Notes: generated by a model not told the origin, from the letters alone. Shown: positions 53,711 through 62,219, counted from the first letter of the stretch. The stretch is 64,000 nt of DNA from RH-AL1 sp965214415 (GCA_965214415.1 CBDCBQ010000002.1:434001-498000); one strand, 5' to 3'. Made by a program: numbers and translations.

Positions 53711-53844
53711 CGGGCCCGGTCGGCTATCCGCACCGGCGAGTGTCGGACTTGGAACGCCGGATCCGCTGACACCCGCCAAGGCTTCGCGGCAGCCGCGCAT
53801 GGCAGTCTGTCGATCAATCCGCCGCGTTCGGCGGAATCAAGATC

Positions 53845-53930
53845 TGGTGGCCTCTTCGGGACTCGAACCCGAACGCCTTTTGGGCCCAGCATTTTAAGTG
53901 CTGTGCGTCTACCAGTTTCGCCAAGAGGCC
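53845..53930 (-). tRNA. tRNA-Leu (anticodon TAA)
   Basis: On the minus strand the sequence begins GGCCTCTTGGCG and ends CGAAGAGGCCACCA. The 7-bp acceptor stem GGCCTCT/AGAGGCC pairs perfectly and CCA is encoded. The anticodon arm CAGCA-CTTAAAA-TGCTG gives TAA. The variable arm GGGCCCAAAAGGCG is long, as in leucine tRNAs, and the T arm contains GTTCGAGTC. Decodes UUA and UUG, rare codons in this GC-rich genome. Confidence 0.97.
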
Positions 53931-53999
53931 AGCCTTACATCTATCCCACCAGCCGAAAGACGTTGGCAATCGCTTTCGGCCGTATGCCGGTGCGCTGGG

Positions 54000-54533
54000 C
54001 TAGGCCGCCATACCGCCGGTAATCTTGTCAAGAAGCGACATCAGGCGGCTTTTGGACGTGCCGACGATCCGGTCGAGCTCATCCTCGTGCTCCTTGGCGC
54101 GGGCGTGCAGGCGATCGAGCGTGCGCTCGCCCTTCTTGGTCAGCGAAAGCGTCACGCTGCGGCGATCGTGCGCCGAGGGCTTGCGGCTGATGAAGCCGTT
54201 CTTCTGCAGATCCTTGATCAATGGACTGACCGTCGACTTGTCGCGCGCGATCGCGCGCCCGAGCGCGCTCTGCGAGATGCCGGGATTGAGATAGATGATC
54301 GCCAGCGCCGGAAAGCGACCGGGCTTGATGAGATCCTTGTCGCGATGGCGGGCGAAGGACCGATAGGCCGCGTCCTGCGCCAAACGTAGATGGAAGCCGA
54401 TGAAGTCGGCCAGAAATCCTATCTGAACATCTTGTCCCTCGACCTTGACGGACGCCGGTTCTTTCAGCTTCGTCGGCGCCGTCCTCGTTTGGGTCGAGCC
54501 TTTTGTCGTCTTCCTTTTAGCGCGTTCGACCAT
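54000..54533 (-). CDS. MarR-family transcriptional regulator
   Basis: 177 residues. A basic, low-complexity N-terminus (about 1-35, many K and T) precedes the MarR winged-helix domain: FIGFHLRLAQDAAYRSFARH, FPALAIIYLNPGISQSALGR, DKSTVSPLIKDLQKNGFISR and the wing DRRSVTLSLTKKGERTL near residues 125-141. Typically dimeric and ligand-responsive. Divergent from the MFS transporter gene, so it most likely represses that gene and itself through the repeats in the 204-bp gap. ATG 54533. Confidence 0.9.
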   Translation of the reverse strand: MVERAKRKTTKGSTQTRTAPTKLKEPASVKVEGQDVQIGFLADFIGFHLRLAQDAAYRSFARHRDKDLIKPGRFPALAIIYLNPGISQSALGRAIARDKSTVSPLIKDLQKNGFISRKPSAHDRRSVTLSLTKKGERTLDRLHARAKEHEDELDRIVGTSKSRLMSLLDKITGGMAA

Positions 54534-54631
54534 CTGCCTTCGACTCCTCGACCTCGAGCTTGACCCTGCCAGCCCGCCCGCTATGGTCCGAACAGGAAAC
54601 TATTTTGATTGCAAGCCGCCTCGGTTTGAGA

Positions 54632-54672
54632 CCAAACGTTAAAAAGCCACGCGACGCAAGCGAAACGTTTGG
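54632..54672. promoter_or_regulatory. Inverted repeat CCAAACGTT-N23-AACGTTTGG upstream of MFS/MarR genes
   Basis: Perfect 9-bp arms at 54632-54640 and 54664-54672 in the divergent MarR/MFS intergenic region. Centre-to-centre distance of arms is 32 bp, so two half-sites or two short palindromic sites (each arm contains AACGTT) are possible. Candidate MarR operator, by position only. Confidence 0.5.
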
Positions 54673-54682
54673 GTTCGCAGTG

Positions 54683-54729
54683 GATAACGCGCGCTGTTTG
54701 ACGATAACGCCTCTTTTGTACGATAGCGC
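54683..54729 (+). promoter_or_regulatory. Three direct repeats GATAACGC/GATAGCGC spaced 20 and 19 bp
   Basis: GATAACGC at 54683-54690 and 54703-54710, then GATAGCGC at 54722-54729, ending 8 bp before the transporter start. The last two lie in an imperfect tandem repeat of about 19-20 bp (TTTGACGATAACGCCTC / TTTGTACGATAGCGCCTC). Helical-phase spacing suggests a protein-binding array overlapping the promoter or leader. Confidence 0.45.
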
Positions 54730-54737
54730 CTCTCGAA

Positions 54738-56045
54738 ATGAAGGCGGACCTAAAACTTTCGGATGAGACCCTCTCGGACGGGACCGGCCGCGCGCCGGTC
54801 CGCGTCCTCGCCGCCAGCCTCGCCGGCACGGCGGTCGAGTTCTACGACTTCTATGTCTACGCGACGGCTGCCTCTTTGGTTCTGGGCCCGCGCTTTTTCC
54901 CGGCCTCGTCGGCGTCGGCACAACTGCTCGCGGCCTACGGCAGCTTCGCCCTCGCCTTCGTCGCGCGCCCGCTCGGCGCGATCGTATTCGGACATTACGG
55001 CGATCGCATCGGGCGGAAATCGACCCTTGTCGCGTCGCTTCTTACAATGGGCTCGTCGACCATCGCGATCGGTCTGTTGCCCACCTATGCCGCGCTCGGC
55101 TGGCTGGCGCCGCTCATGCTGTGCGTTCTGCGCTTCGGTCAGGGTTTCGGCCTCGGCGGCGAATGGGGCGGCGCGGCCTTGCTCGCGACCGAGAACGCAC
55201 CGCCGGGCTATCGCGCGCGATACGGAATGGTGCCGCAACTCGGCGCGCCGGTCGGCTTCATCGCCGCGAATGGGCTCTTTCTCGTGCTCGGTGTCGTGCT
55301 GGCGCCGGCGCAATTCGAGAGCTGGGGCTGGCGGCTGCCGTTTATCGCCAGCGTCGTGCTCGTCGGGCTCGGCCTCTGGGTCCGCCTCGAGCTGAGCGAG
55401 ACGCCGGCCTTTTCCCGCGCGGTCGCCAGCGCGCCGCCCGCGCCCGTCCCGCTTCGCGAGGTGCTGGTCGAGTATCCGCGCGAGGTCATCACCGGCACGT
55501 TCGCCGTCGTCGTCTGCTTCGCGCTCTTCTATCTTTCGACCGCCTTCGCGCTCGGCTACGGCGTCGGCACGTTGCACTACGACCGGCGCGCGTTCCTCGG
55601 CGTGCTACTCGCCGCGATCGTCGCGCTCGCCATCGGCATCGTCGCGGCCGGCATCTGGTCGGATCGCACCAATCCGCGCCGCGTGCTGATTTTCGGATGT
55701 CTCGCGACCGTCGCGCTCGGTGGCTTGCTCGCGCCGATGCTCGGCAGCGGCTCGCTCCTGGTGATCTGGCTGTTCCTCACGCTGGCGCTCTTTACCATGG
55801 GCTTTGTCTACGGCCCGCTCGGCGCCTGGCTGCCGGGCCTCTTTCCGGCCCGCGTGCGCTACACCGGCGCGTCGTTGGCCTTCAATGCCGGCGGCATTCT
55901 CGGCGGCGGCCTGGCACCACTTCTCGCGCAAGCGCTCGCCGATCGCGGCGGTCTACGCTTTGTCGGCGCATACCTCGCTGGTGCCGCGCTGGTGAGCCTC
56001 TGTTCCCTGCTGACCACATCGCTTGAGAGCGAGCGCGGGCGGTAA
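54738..56045 (+). CDS. MFS transporter, metabolite:H+ symporter (MHS) type
   Basis: 435 residues, 12 predicted helices. The MFS motif between helices 2 and 3 reads GHYGDRIGRKSTLVASLLTM, and helix 4-5 has RFGQGFGLGGEWGGAALLATE, the MHS subfamily hallmark (ProP, ShiA, KgtP, citrate-like transporters). The N-terminus LAASLAGTAVEFYDFYVYAT is also MHS-specific. Substrates of the group are carboxylates and zwitterions; the exact one is unknown. Starts at ATG 54738, divergent from the marR gene, its probable regulator. Confidence 0.92.
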   Translation: MKADLKLSDETLSDGTGRAPVRVLAASLAGTAVEFYDFYVYATAASLVLGPRFFPASSASAQLLAAYGSFALAFVARPLGAIVFGHYGDRIGRKSTLVASLLTMGSSTIAIGLLPTYAALGWLAPLMLCVLRFGQGFGLGGEWGGAALLATENAPPGYRARYGMVPQLGAPVGFIAANGLFLVLGVVLAPAQFESWGWRLPFIASVVLVGLGLWVRLELSETPAFSRAVASAPPAPVPLREVLVEYPREVITGTFAVVVCFALFYLSTAFALGYGVGTLHYDRRAFLGVLLAAIVALAIGIVAAGIWSDRTNPRRVLIFGCLATVALGGLLAPMLGSGSLLVIWLFLTLALFTMGFVYGPLGAWLPGLFPARVRYTGASLAFNAGGILGGGLAPLLAQALADRGGLRFVGAYLAGAALVSLCSLLTTSLESERGR

Positions 56046-56271
56046 TGTGCAGTCGAAGCGACTGGCTCCACCCGTCGTCTTGAGGCCATCGAGTATCCCG
56101 AAGCGAGACGGGTTTGGCCCGTGGCCAAAAGATCATACGCAAGACCAGTGTTGCCGTTGTATCTATAAGGATATAACGTTCTCCGGGCGCGACACCGACC
56201 GACGTGAGTCAAGGCGGCACCAGAAACCGCCACTCCGTCGATTAGGTCGTGGACCGCATCAAGGAGACGTC

Positions 56272-57792
56272 ATGAACAAGCCAGAATTCCTCGGCTCGAC
56301 CCACAAGCCCCCCTTCCAGGCCCGTTACGGCAATTTCATCGGCGGCAGGTTCGTCGACCCGGTCGCCGGCCGCTATTTCGAGAACACCTCTTCGGTCAAC
56401 GGGAAGGTGATCTGCGAGGTCGCCCGCTCCGACGCGAAGGACGTCGAGAAGGCGCTCGACGCCGCGCACGCCGCCAAGGAGGCCTGGGGACGGACGTCGC
56501 CCGCCGCCCGCGGCATCATCTTGAACAAGATCGCCGACCGCATGGAGGAAAACCTCGACATGCTGGCCCTGGCCGAGACCTGGGACAACGGCAAGCCGCT
56601 GCGCGAGACGACATTCGCCGACATGCCGCTGGCGATCGACCATTTCCGTTACTTCGCCGGCGCCATCCGCGCCCAGGAAGGCGGCATCTCGGAGATCGAC
56701 CACGACACGGTCGCCTACCACTTCCACGAGCCGCTCGGCGTCGTCGGCCAGATCATCCCCTGGAACTTCCCGATCCTGATGGCGGTGTGGAAGCTCGCCC
56801 CCGCGCTCGCCGCCGGCAATTGCGTGGTCCTGAAGCCGGCCGAGCAGACGCCAGCCTCGATCCTCGTCCTGATGGAGCTTATCGGCGACCTACTGCCGCC
56901 GGGCGTGCTCAACATCGTCAACGGCTTCGGCCTCGAGTGCGGCAAGCCGCTCGCCTCATCGAACCGCATCGCCAAGATCGCCTTCACCGGCGAGACGACG
57001 ACCGGCCGCCTGATCATGCAATACGCCTCGCAAAACCTCATCCCCGTGACCCTGGAGCTCGGCGGCAAGTCGCCGAACATCTTCTTCAAGGACGTGATGG
57101 ACGAGGACGACGACTTCTTCGACAAGGCGCTCGAAGGCTTCACCATGTTCGCGCTGAACCAGGGCGAGGTCTGCACCTGCCCGTCGCGCGCACTGGTGCA
57201 CGAGTCGATCTACGATCGCTTCATGGAGCGCGCCGTCAAGCGCGTCGAGGCCGTGACGCAGGGCTCGCCCTTCGACATGTCGACGATGATCGGCGCCCAG
57301 GCGTCGTCGGAGCAGCTCGAGAAGATCCTGTCCTACATCGACATCGGCAAGCAGGAAGGCGCCAAGGTGCTGACCGGCGGCGAGCGCAACGTTCTCGAAG
57401 GCGACTTCAAGGACGGCTATTACGTCAAGCCGACGGTCTTCCAGGGCCATAACAAGATGCGTATCTTCCAGGAGGAGATCTTCGGGCCGGTGCTTTCGGT
57501 CACGACCTTCAAGGACGACGAGGACGCACTCGCCATCGCCAACGACACGCTCTACGGCCTCGGCGCCGGCGTGTGGACCCGCAACGGCAACCGCGCCTAC
57601 CGCTTCGGCCGCGCCATCCAGGCCGGCCGCGTGTGGACGAACTGCTACCACGCCTACCCGGCCCATGCGGCCTTCGGCGGCTACAAGCAGTCCGGCATCG
57701 GTCGCGAGAACCACAAGATGATGCTCGATCACTACCAGCAGACCAAGAACATGCTGGTCAGCTACAGCGCCAAGAAGCTCGGCTTCTTCTGA
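56272..57792 (+). CDS. NAD-dependent aldehyde dehydrogenase (AcoD/ExaC-like)
   Basis: 506 residues, most like acetaldehyde dehydrogenases of the AldB/ExaC/AcoD group. Catalytic cysteine in NQGEVCTCPSRALVH (near residue 300), general-base glutamate in TLELGGKSPNIF (near 265), NAD site IPWNFPILMAVWKLAPALAA, and the C-terminal YKQSGIGRENHKMMLDHYQQ. AAGGAGA precedes ATG 56272. An intrinsic terminator follows, then a DUF779 gene, the usual partner of this aldehyde dehydrogenase type. Oxidises short aldehydes to acids. Confidence 0.95.
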   Translation: MNKPEFLGSTHKPPFQARYGNFIGGRFVDPVAGRYFENTSSVNGKVICEVARSDAKDVEKALDAAHAAKEAWGRTSPAARGIILNKIADRMEENLDMLALAETWDNGKPLRETTFADMPLAIDHFRYFAGAIRAQEGGISEIDHDTVAYHFHEPLGVVGQIIPWNFPILMAVWKLAPALAAGNCVVLKPAEQTPASILVLMELIGDLLPPGVLNIVNGFGLECGKPLASSNRIAKIAFTGETTTGRLIMQYASQNLIPVTLELGGKSPNIFFKDVMDEDDDFFDKALEGFTMFALNQGEVCTCPSRALVHESIYDRFMERAVKRVEAVTQGSPFDMSTMIGAQASSEQLEKILSYIDIGKQEGAKVLTGGERNVLEGDFKDGYYVKPTVFQGHNKMRIFQEEIFGPVLSVTTFKDDEDALAIANDTLYGLGAGVWTRNGNRAYRFGRAIQAGRVWTNCYHAYPAHAAFGGYKQSGIGRENHKMMLDHYQQTKNMLVSYSAKKLGFF

Positions 57793-57816
57793 GCCATACG
57801 CCTACAGGCCAAATAG

Positions 57817-57850
57817 ACCGGCGCCCTCCGTGGCGCCGGTTTCTTTTTAA
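57817..57850 (+). terminator. Intrinsic terminator after the aldehyde dehydrogenase gene
   Basis: ACCGGCGCC and GGCGCCGGT form a perfect 9-bp GC-rich stem around CTCCGT, followed by TTCTTTTTAA. It separates the dehydrogenase from the DUF779 gene, which may be reached only by readthrough or its own promoter. Confidence 0.92.
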
Positions 57851-57891
57851 AAGCCGTGACACCGATCTCGGGCTCGCAGGGAGAACAAGGA

Positions 57892-58296
57892 ATGGACCAG
57901 GAAGAGGTCGTCCGCGTCAAGGCAACGCCGGACACGCTCGAGTTGATCAAGAGCCTGCAGGATGAGCACGGCGAGGTCTTGTTTCATCAATCGGGCGGCT
58001 GCTGCGATGGCTCGGCACCGATGTGCTATCCGGTCAGCGACTACATGGTGGGAGATGGTGACGTACAGCTCGGCGCGATCGGCGGCGCCCAGGTCTACAT
58101 CAGCCGCTCGCAATTCGAGTATTGGCAGCACACACAGCTGATCATCGACGTCGTGCCTGGCCGCGGCGGCATGTTCTCGCTCGAGAACGGCTCCGGCAAG
58201 CGCTTCCTGACCCGCGGCCGCGTCTTCACGGATGATGAGGTCGCCGCGCTGAAGCCGGCCGCTTACGGCAGATACGAAAAAGCTGTCGGCGCCTGA
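57892..58296 (+). CDS. DUF779 protein associated with aldehyde dehydrogenase
   Basis: 134 residues. DUF779 signature: LHQSGGCCDGSAPMCYP-like segment (HQSGGCCDGSAPMCYPVSDY near residues 34-53) with four cysteine/histidine positions suggesting metal or redox function, then VQLGAIGGAQVYISRSQFEY and HTQLIIDVVPGRGGMFSLEN. Genes of this family almost always sit next to AldB/ExaC-type aldehyde dehydrogenases; role unknown. AAGGA precedes ATG 57892. The stop codon lies inside the terminator hairpin serving the convergent HU gene. Confidence 0.9.
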   Translation: MDQEEVVRVKATPDTLELIKSLQDEHGEVLFHQSGGCCDGSAPMCYPVSDYMVGDGDVQLGAIGGAQVYISRSQFEYWQHTQLIIDVVPGRGGMFSLENGSGKRFLTRGRVFTDDEVAALKPAAYGRYEKAVGA

Positions 58297-58306
58297 GCCG
58301 ACAGCT
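58277..58306 (-). terminator. Intrinsic terminator for the HU gene, inside the DUF779 3' end
   Basis: AGCTGTCGGC (58281-58290) and GCCGACAGCT (58297-58306) form a perfect 10-bp stem around GCCTGA. On the minus strand the stem is followed by a run of T (complement of 58277-58280 plus the stem's last base). The loop contains the DUF779 stop codon. On the plus strand no T run follows. Confidence 0.85.
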
Positions 58307-58333
58307 TGCGAGTCGAGCGAAGCTCGACGGCTG

Positions 58334-58672
58334 TCAGAGCTTCGCCTTCAGATCGCGCGCGACCGAGAAGCCGACACGCTTCGACGCCTTGATCTTGATC
58401 GCCTCGCCAGTGTTGGGGTTGCGCCCCTTGCGAGCGGCGCGCTTCTTGACCTGGAAGACGCCGAGGCCTGCGATACGGACCTTGTTGCCCTTCTTCAGGT
58501 TCTTGGCCATCAGCGCGACGGCCTCGGTCAAGTAGATCTTGGCGTGCGACTTCGGGATGTCGAAGGTCGAGGCGAGGTGCTCGCCAATCTCCGTCGTCGT
58601 GAGGACAACACCCGAACTCTTTTTCACCGGCGCGGCCGCTGCATCCTTTGGGACCGGTGGTTTCTTGGCCAT
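58334..58672 (-). CDS. HU-family DNA-binding protein
   Basis: Histone-like protein, 112 residues with a 20-residue Lys/Ala/Pro N-terminal extension before the HU fold. The fold shows helices (TTTEIGEHLASTFDIPKSHA; YLTEAVALMAKNLKKG), NKVRIAGLGVFQVKKRAARK and the DNA-clasping arm GRNPNTGEAIKIKASKRVGF with the intercalating proline. ATG 58672. Expressed alone, ending at an efficient terminator. The N-terminal extension is longer than in E. coli HU, and similar extended HUs occur in alphaproteobacteria. Confidence 0.93.
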   Translation of the reverse strand: MAKKPPVPKDAAAAPVKKSSGVVLTTTEIGEHLASTFDIPKSHAKIYLTEAVALMAKNLKKGNKVRIAGLGVFQVKKRAARKGRNPNTGEAIKIKASKRVGFSVARDLKAKL

Positions 58673-59031
58673 GCCGAATCATCTCCGCTCGTGATATTTC
58701 GCAGCATCTTGCAAGCGGCGACTTGCCATGCAAGGCGCGAACACGCGCGATCCCCAGCGCCTTGCGCCAGAAACGCTGTCGCCACGGCAATACTTCGAAT
58801 TCCAAAGCGCACGACGGGCGTAAACCAGTGTCGTATGATATAACATTGCAACGCAAGACTATTCGATCGGGCTCGAAAACCTTTTTGCTAGGAAAGGACC
58901 GTCACGGTCGCTAGAACCGGCGCGCGCCGACTGCCACGGCGAACGCGCGTATCGGAATGGCCGGCCCGCTGACAAAGGGCTCGGATCTCGATGCGCCGCG
59001 AGGAAACACCCATCTCGAAGAGGACCTACGC
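58673..59031. other. Intergenic region between divergent HU and gfa genes
   Basis: 359 bp containing the two divergent promoters. An AT-rich patch TATGATATAAC near 58835-58845 could be a -10 region, but no paired -35 box is evident on either strand. GAAGAGGA near 59020 is the gfa ribosome site. In-frame codons upstream of gfa (from 58957) lack homology. No RNA gene is recognised. Confidence 0.4.
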
Positions 59032-59595
59032 ATGTCTCTGCACCCCATGATCGACAACGGCTTTCAAAAAGGTACCGGCAGCTTCGCCGGCGGCAAGCTT
59101 CACTGCCATTGCCCGTCCGACAAGGTCGAGGTGACGATCACCGGCGATGTCGCCCACAACCACGCGTGCGGCTGCTCGAAATGCTGGAAGCCCAAGGGCG
59201 CTGAGTTTTCGATCGTCGCGGTCGTGCCGATGGACCACCTGAAGGTGACCGCGCACGAGGAGAAGCTGCACATCGTCGACCCGTCGGCGACGATCCAGCG
59301 CCACGCCTGCAAGCAGTGCGGCGTCCACATGTTCGGCCGTATCGTCAACGAGCATCCCTTCAAGGGCCTCGACTTCATTCATGTCGAGCTGTCGAACGAG
59401 AAGGGCTGGCAGGAGCCGCAGTTCGCCGGCTTCGTCTCGTCGATCATCGAGCAGGGCCACGATCCCGAGGACATGGGCAACGTCCGCTCGAAGCTGAAGT
59501 CGGCCGGTCTCGTGTCCTACGACGTGCTGTCGCCGCCGCTGATGGACGCGATCGCGACCTTCATGGGCAAGAAGGCCGGCGCCCTGAAGGCGTAA
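59032..59595 (+). CDS. gfa: S-(hydroxymethyl)glutathione synthase (glutathione-dependent formaldehyde-activating enzyme)
   Basis: Accelerates condensation of formaldehyde with glutathione, making the FrmA substrate; 187 residues as in Paracoccus Gfa. Zinc-binding cysteines: KLHCHCPSDKVEVTI, HNHACGCSKCWKPKGAEFSI and HACKQCGVHMFGRI. The end GLVSYDVLSPPLMDAIA is family-typical. Homology starts at ATG 59032 (MSLHPMIDNGFQKGTGSF), preceded by GAAGAGGA. Single gene, distant from frmA-fghA at 25844-27804, with which it acts. Confidence 0.96.
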   Translation: MSLHPMIDNGFQKGTGSFAGGKLHCHCPSDKVEVTITGDVAHNHACGCSKCWKPKGAEFSIVAVVPMDHLKVTAHEEKLHIVDPSATIQRHACKQCGVHMFGRIVNEHPFKGLDFIHVELSNEKGWQEPQFAGFVSSIIEQGHDPEDMGNVRSKLKSAGLVSYDVLSPPLMDAIATFMGKKAGALKA

Positions 59596-59608
59596 GCTCT
59601 CGCGCCTT

Positions 59609-59671
59609 CGTCATCGCGAGCAAGGGCGAAGCAACCTGGAGCTGGGTTGCGTCGCTGCGTTCGCGATGACG
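59609..59671. repeat. Palindromic repeat element downstream of gfa
   Basis: About 63-bp imperfect inverted repeat: CGTCATCGCGAGCAAGGGCG and GAAGCAACCTGG pair with GCTGGGTTGCGTCG and GTTCGCGATGACG. Same family as the 103-bp element at 46714-46816. It lies between the convergent gfa and bacteriophytochrome genes and could act as a 3' mRNA stabiliser or bidirectional transcription end. Confidence 0.85.
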
Positions 59672-59675
59672 GATG

Positions 59676-62219
59676 CTAGGCCGCCAGTGCCGCGCGCAGC
59701 ACGTCCTCGATGTATGGTTTCGAGATGACGTAGATATTCTGGAAGCGCTCCGGCACGACGACCGTTTCGCCGTATCCGGTGGCGAACACGAACGGGATCG
59801 CGCGCTCCTGAAGCTCCTGCGCGATCGCGAAGCTCGTCTCCGTGTAGAGATTGACGTCGAGGATCGCCGCGTCGAACGTGTTGAGATTGAGCGCGCGCTT
59901 GGCGTCCGCCGTCGTCGCGGCGAGTTCGACCTCGGCACCGCAATTTTGCAGCATGGTCTGCGCATCGAGCGCGATCATCATGGAATCCTCGACCAGCAGC
60001 AGCGACTTGCCCTTCAGATCGGCCCGCTCGACCGGCAGGTCTCGGCGCGGCGCGGTCGCCTCGGCGCCGGCCTGAACGAAGTCGGCCGGGATCGTGAACG
60101 TCGCCCTCACCCCCTCCGGCGGGTGCTCGATCAGCGCGGTCCCCCGCAGCTCGAACGGTATCGATTGCTCGACCACGATCGTTCCGAAACCTCGCCGGGT
60201 CGGCGGGTTCACTTCCGGCCCATTCGCCTCGCGCCAGGACAAGACGAGCGCTCCATCCGGCTCGATGGACCAGTCGATCGAGAGATCCCCGCCCTTGACG
60301 CTGAGCGCTCCGTATTTGGCGGCGTTCGTCATCATCTCGTGCAGCACCAGCGCCAGCGTCTGATAGGCGCGCGCCTCGATCATCACCGGCGGCCCGGTCA
60401 GCGCGAGGCGGGAGTCGCCCGCCTCGGTCCAGGCCTGCGCCTCCGCCTCGATCAGCGCGGCCAGAGGCGCAGCCTTCCAATGCGCCTGCGTAAGCTGGTC
60501 GTGCGCGATCGAGAGCGCATGCAGGCGGCTCTGCAAGTCGGTCGTGAATGTCTCCAGCGAGGTCGATCCATGTCGGCTTTGGCCCACGAGCGAGCGGATC
60601 ACGGCGAGGATGTTCTTCACGCGATGGTTGAGCTCGGCGACCAGCAGCAGCTGGCTTTCCTGTGCGACCCGGCGCTCGCGGTCGACCATGTTGGCGCGGC
60701 GCAGGATGATGTCGAGCAGCGAGACACGCAGGGTCTCGGCGATGTCGGTCTCGCCGCGGCGCCAGGGCAACGAGCTGCCCGACACGATTTGCTTCCACGC
60801 CGCGAAGCTCGCGCGCGGTCCGATCTGGCCCGAGCCGTCGGCGTTGACCGCCTTGTTGGGATCGCCGCCCCACGTGACGGTCTGCAAGACCTCGCGGCGG
60901 AACAACAGCAGGAAGTCCTTCGGCGCGCGGGAGAATGGGATCGCCATCACGCCGGCCACGCGATCGGCGTAGGTCACCGCGTCCGGAAGGTGGCGCTTCA
61001 GCTCGTTGGTGGTGAAGACGCGATCGACCGGCTTGGCATTGAGGAGCCGCACCAGATCGTCGATCGCCTCGGGCGGGGGAGCAGTGCCGCAACTCTCGAA
61101 GCGGCCGTCGGTCCAGATCGCGATGCCGTCCGCAGGAATGACCTCGCGGAGCGGGCCGTCGAAGCGGGCGAGATTCTCGAAGATCGTCTCGTCCGGCGTC
61201 ATGCCGATAATCAAACGATCGTGCGCCTCGCGCGCATTCGCCATGTAGGCCAATTCGTCGTGCTGCTGCTTCGCCTCGATCTGCGTCGAAAACACCTGGG
61301 CGAACAGCTCGACCGCCGCCGTCGTCGCGCTCGAGATGCGTCGCGGCGTCTCGTGATGGCAGGCAATCAGTCCCCACAGCCTATCGCCACGTAGGATCGA
61401 GACGGTCATCGTCGCCGCGCTGCCCATGTTGCGCAGATATTGGAGGTGGATCGGCGAGGCGCTGCGGAGCGTCGAAAGGCTCAGGTCGAGCGGGGTGCCC
61501 TTCGCCGTGATCGTCGGCGTGATCGCGATCGGCATGTAGTCGACCTGCGGGATCATGCGCAGCCATTGTCGTTCGAACAGCGCGCGGGCCTGCGCGGGAA
61601 TGTCGCTTGCCGGATAATGCAGCCCCATGAACGGCGGCAGGCCGGCGCGGAGCGCCTCGGCGATCACCTCGCCGCTGTCGTCCTCGAGGAACTTGTAGAT
61701 CATCACCCGATCGAACCCGGTCACGGCTCGGATCTGGCGCGCGGCGGAGGTGAGAAAGCCCTTGAAGCTCGTCGTGCGGCGCAAACGGTCGATGATCGTC
61801 TTGACGAGCGTGGTCGGGTCGGCGCGAACCGATTCGGCGCCCGCGCAAGGCAGGAACTCGGTGATCGCCAGCTGTCCCGAAGGATGAATCAGCACGTCGT
61901 GCGGCTCGGCCGCCGTGCCGATCGCGATGCCGGCCATGCGCTCCGCGAAACCTGAGATCATCGCCGCCTGAAACGTATTGCGAAGGTCGTGTATGAGCTT
62001 GGGGGCAAGGATCGTCTCGATCGCGGCGCCGATCATCGCGTCCGGCCCTGCCGCGCCGAACACGGTGGCGGCGTTGGTGGAGACGTGGGCGATGGTCCAG
62101 GTCGGCAGCAAAAACGCGACAAGGCACCCGAACGGTTGAATGGCGCCGGGAATATGAACCGGCTCGCGCTCGCATTGCGAGATGTCGACCGAAGGCGTCG
62201 GCGTGGCGCTGCTGGTCAC
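59676..62219 (-). CDS. Bacteriophytochrome-type HWE histidine kinase with C-terminal receiver domain
   Basis: 847 residues: PAS_2 with biliverdin-site cysteine C16 in SQCEREPVHIPGAIQPFG, GAF (PASDIPAQARALFERQWLRM; SPIHLQYLRNMGSAATMTVS), PHY, an HWE-family kinase domain with phosphoacceptor H532 in ELNHRVKNILAVIRSL, HEMMTNAAKYGALS and the WRE of LSWREANGP, then a receiver domain with D788 in AAILDVNLY. Red/far-red light sensing is expected; a phenylalanine replaces the usual histidine in IQPHG. GTG 62219 has GGGAAAGGAT upstream. No haem oxygenase gene is nearby; output partner unknown. Confidence 0.93.
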   Translation of the reverse strand: MTSSATPTPSVDISQCEREPVHIPGAIQPFGCLVAFLLPTWTIAHVSTNAATVFGAAGPDAMIGAAIETILAPKLIHDLRNTFQAAMISGFAERMAGIAIGTAAEPHDVLIHPSGQLAITEFLPCAGAESVRADPTTLVKTIIDRLRRTTSFKGFLTSAARQIRAVTGFDRVMIYKFLEDDSGEVIAEALRAGLPPFMGLHYPASDIPAQARALFERQWLRMIPQVDYMPIAITPTITAKGTPLDLSLSTLRSASPIHLQYLRNMGSAATMTVSILRGDRLWGLIACHHETPRRISSATTAAVELFAQVFSTQIEAKQQHDELAYMANAREAHDRLIIGMTPDETIFENLARFDGPLREVIPADGIAIWTDGRFESCGTAPPPEAIDDLVRLLNAKPVDRVFTTNELKRHLPDAVTYADRVAGVMAIPFSRAPKDFLLLFRREVLQTVTWGGDPNKAVNADGSGQIGPRASFAAWKQIVSGSSLPWRRGETDIAETLRVSLLDIILRRANMVDRERRVAQESQLLLVAELNHRVKNILAVIRSLVGQSRHGSTSLETFTTDLQSRLHALSIAHDQLTQAHWKAAPLAALIEAEAQAWTEAGDSRLALTGPPVMIEARAYQTLALVLHEMMTNAAKYGALSVKGGDLSIDWSIEPDGALVLSWREANGPEVNPPTRRGFGTIVVEQSIPFELRGTALIEHPPEGVRATFTIPADFVQAGAEATAPRRDLPVERADLKGKSLLLVEDSMMIALDAQTMLQNCGAEVELAATTADAKRALNLNTFDAAILDVNLYTETSFAIAQELQERAIPFVFATGYGETVVVPERFQNIYVISKPYIEDVLRAALAA

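Noticed and set aside
56046..56271. Sigma-54 promoter before the aldehyde dehydrogenase gene
   Set aside because: Related genes are often sigma-54 dependent, but no TGGCAC-N5-TTGC pair with correct spacing was found.
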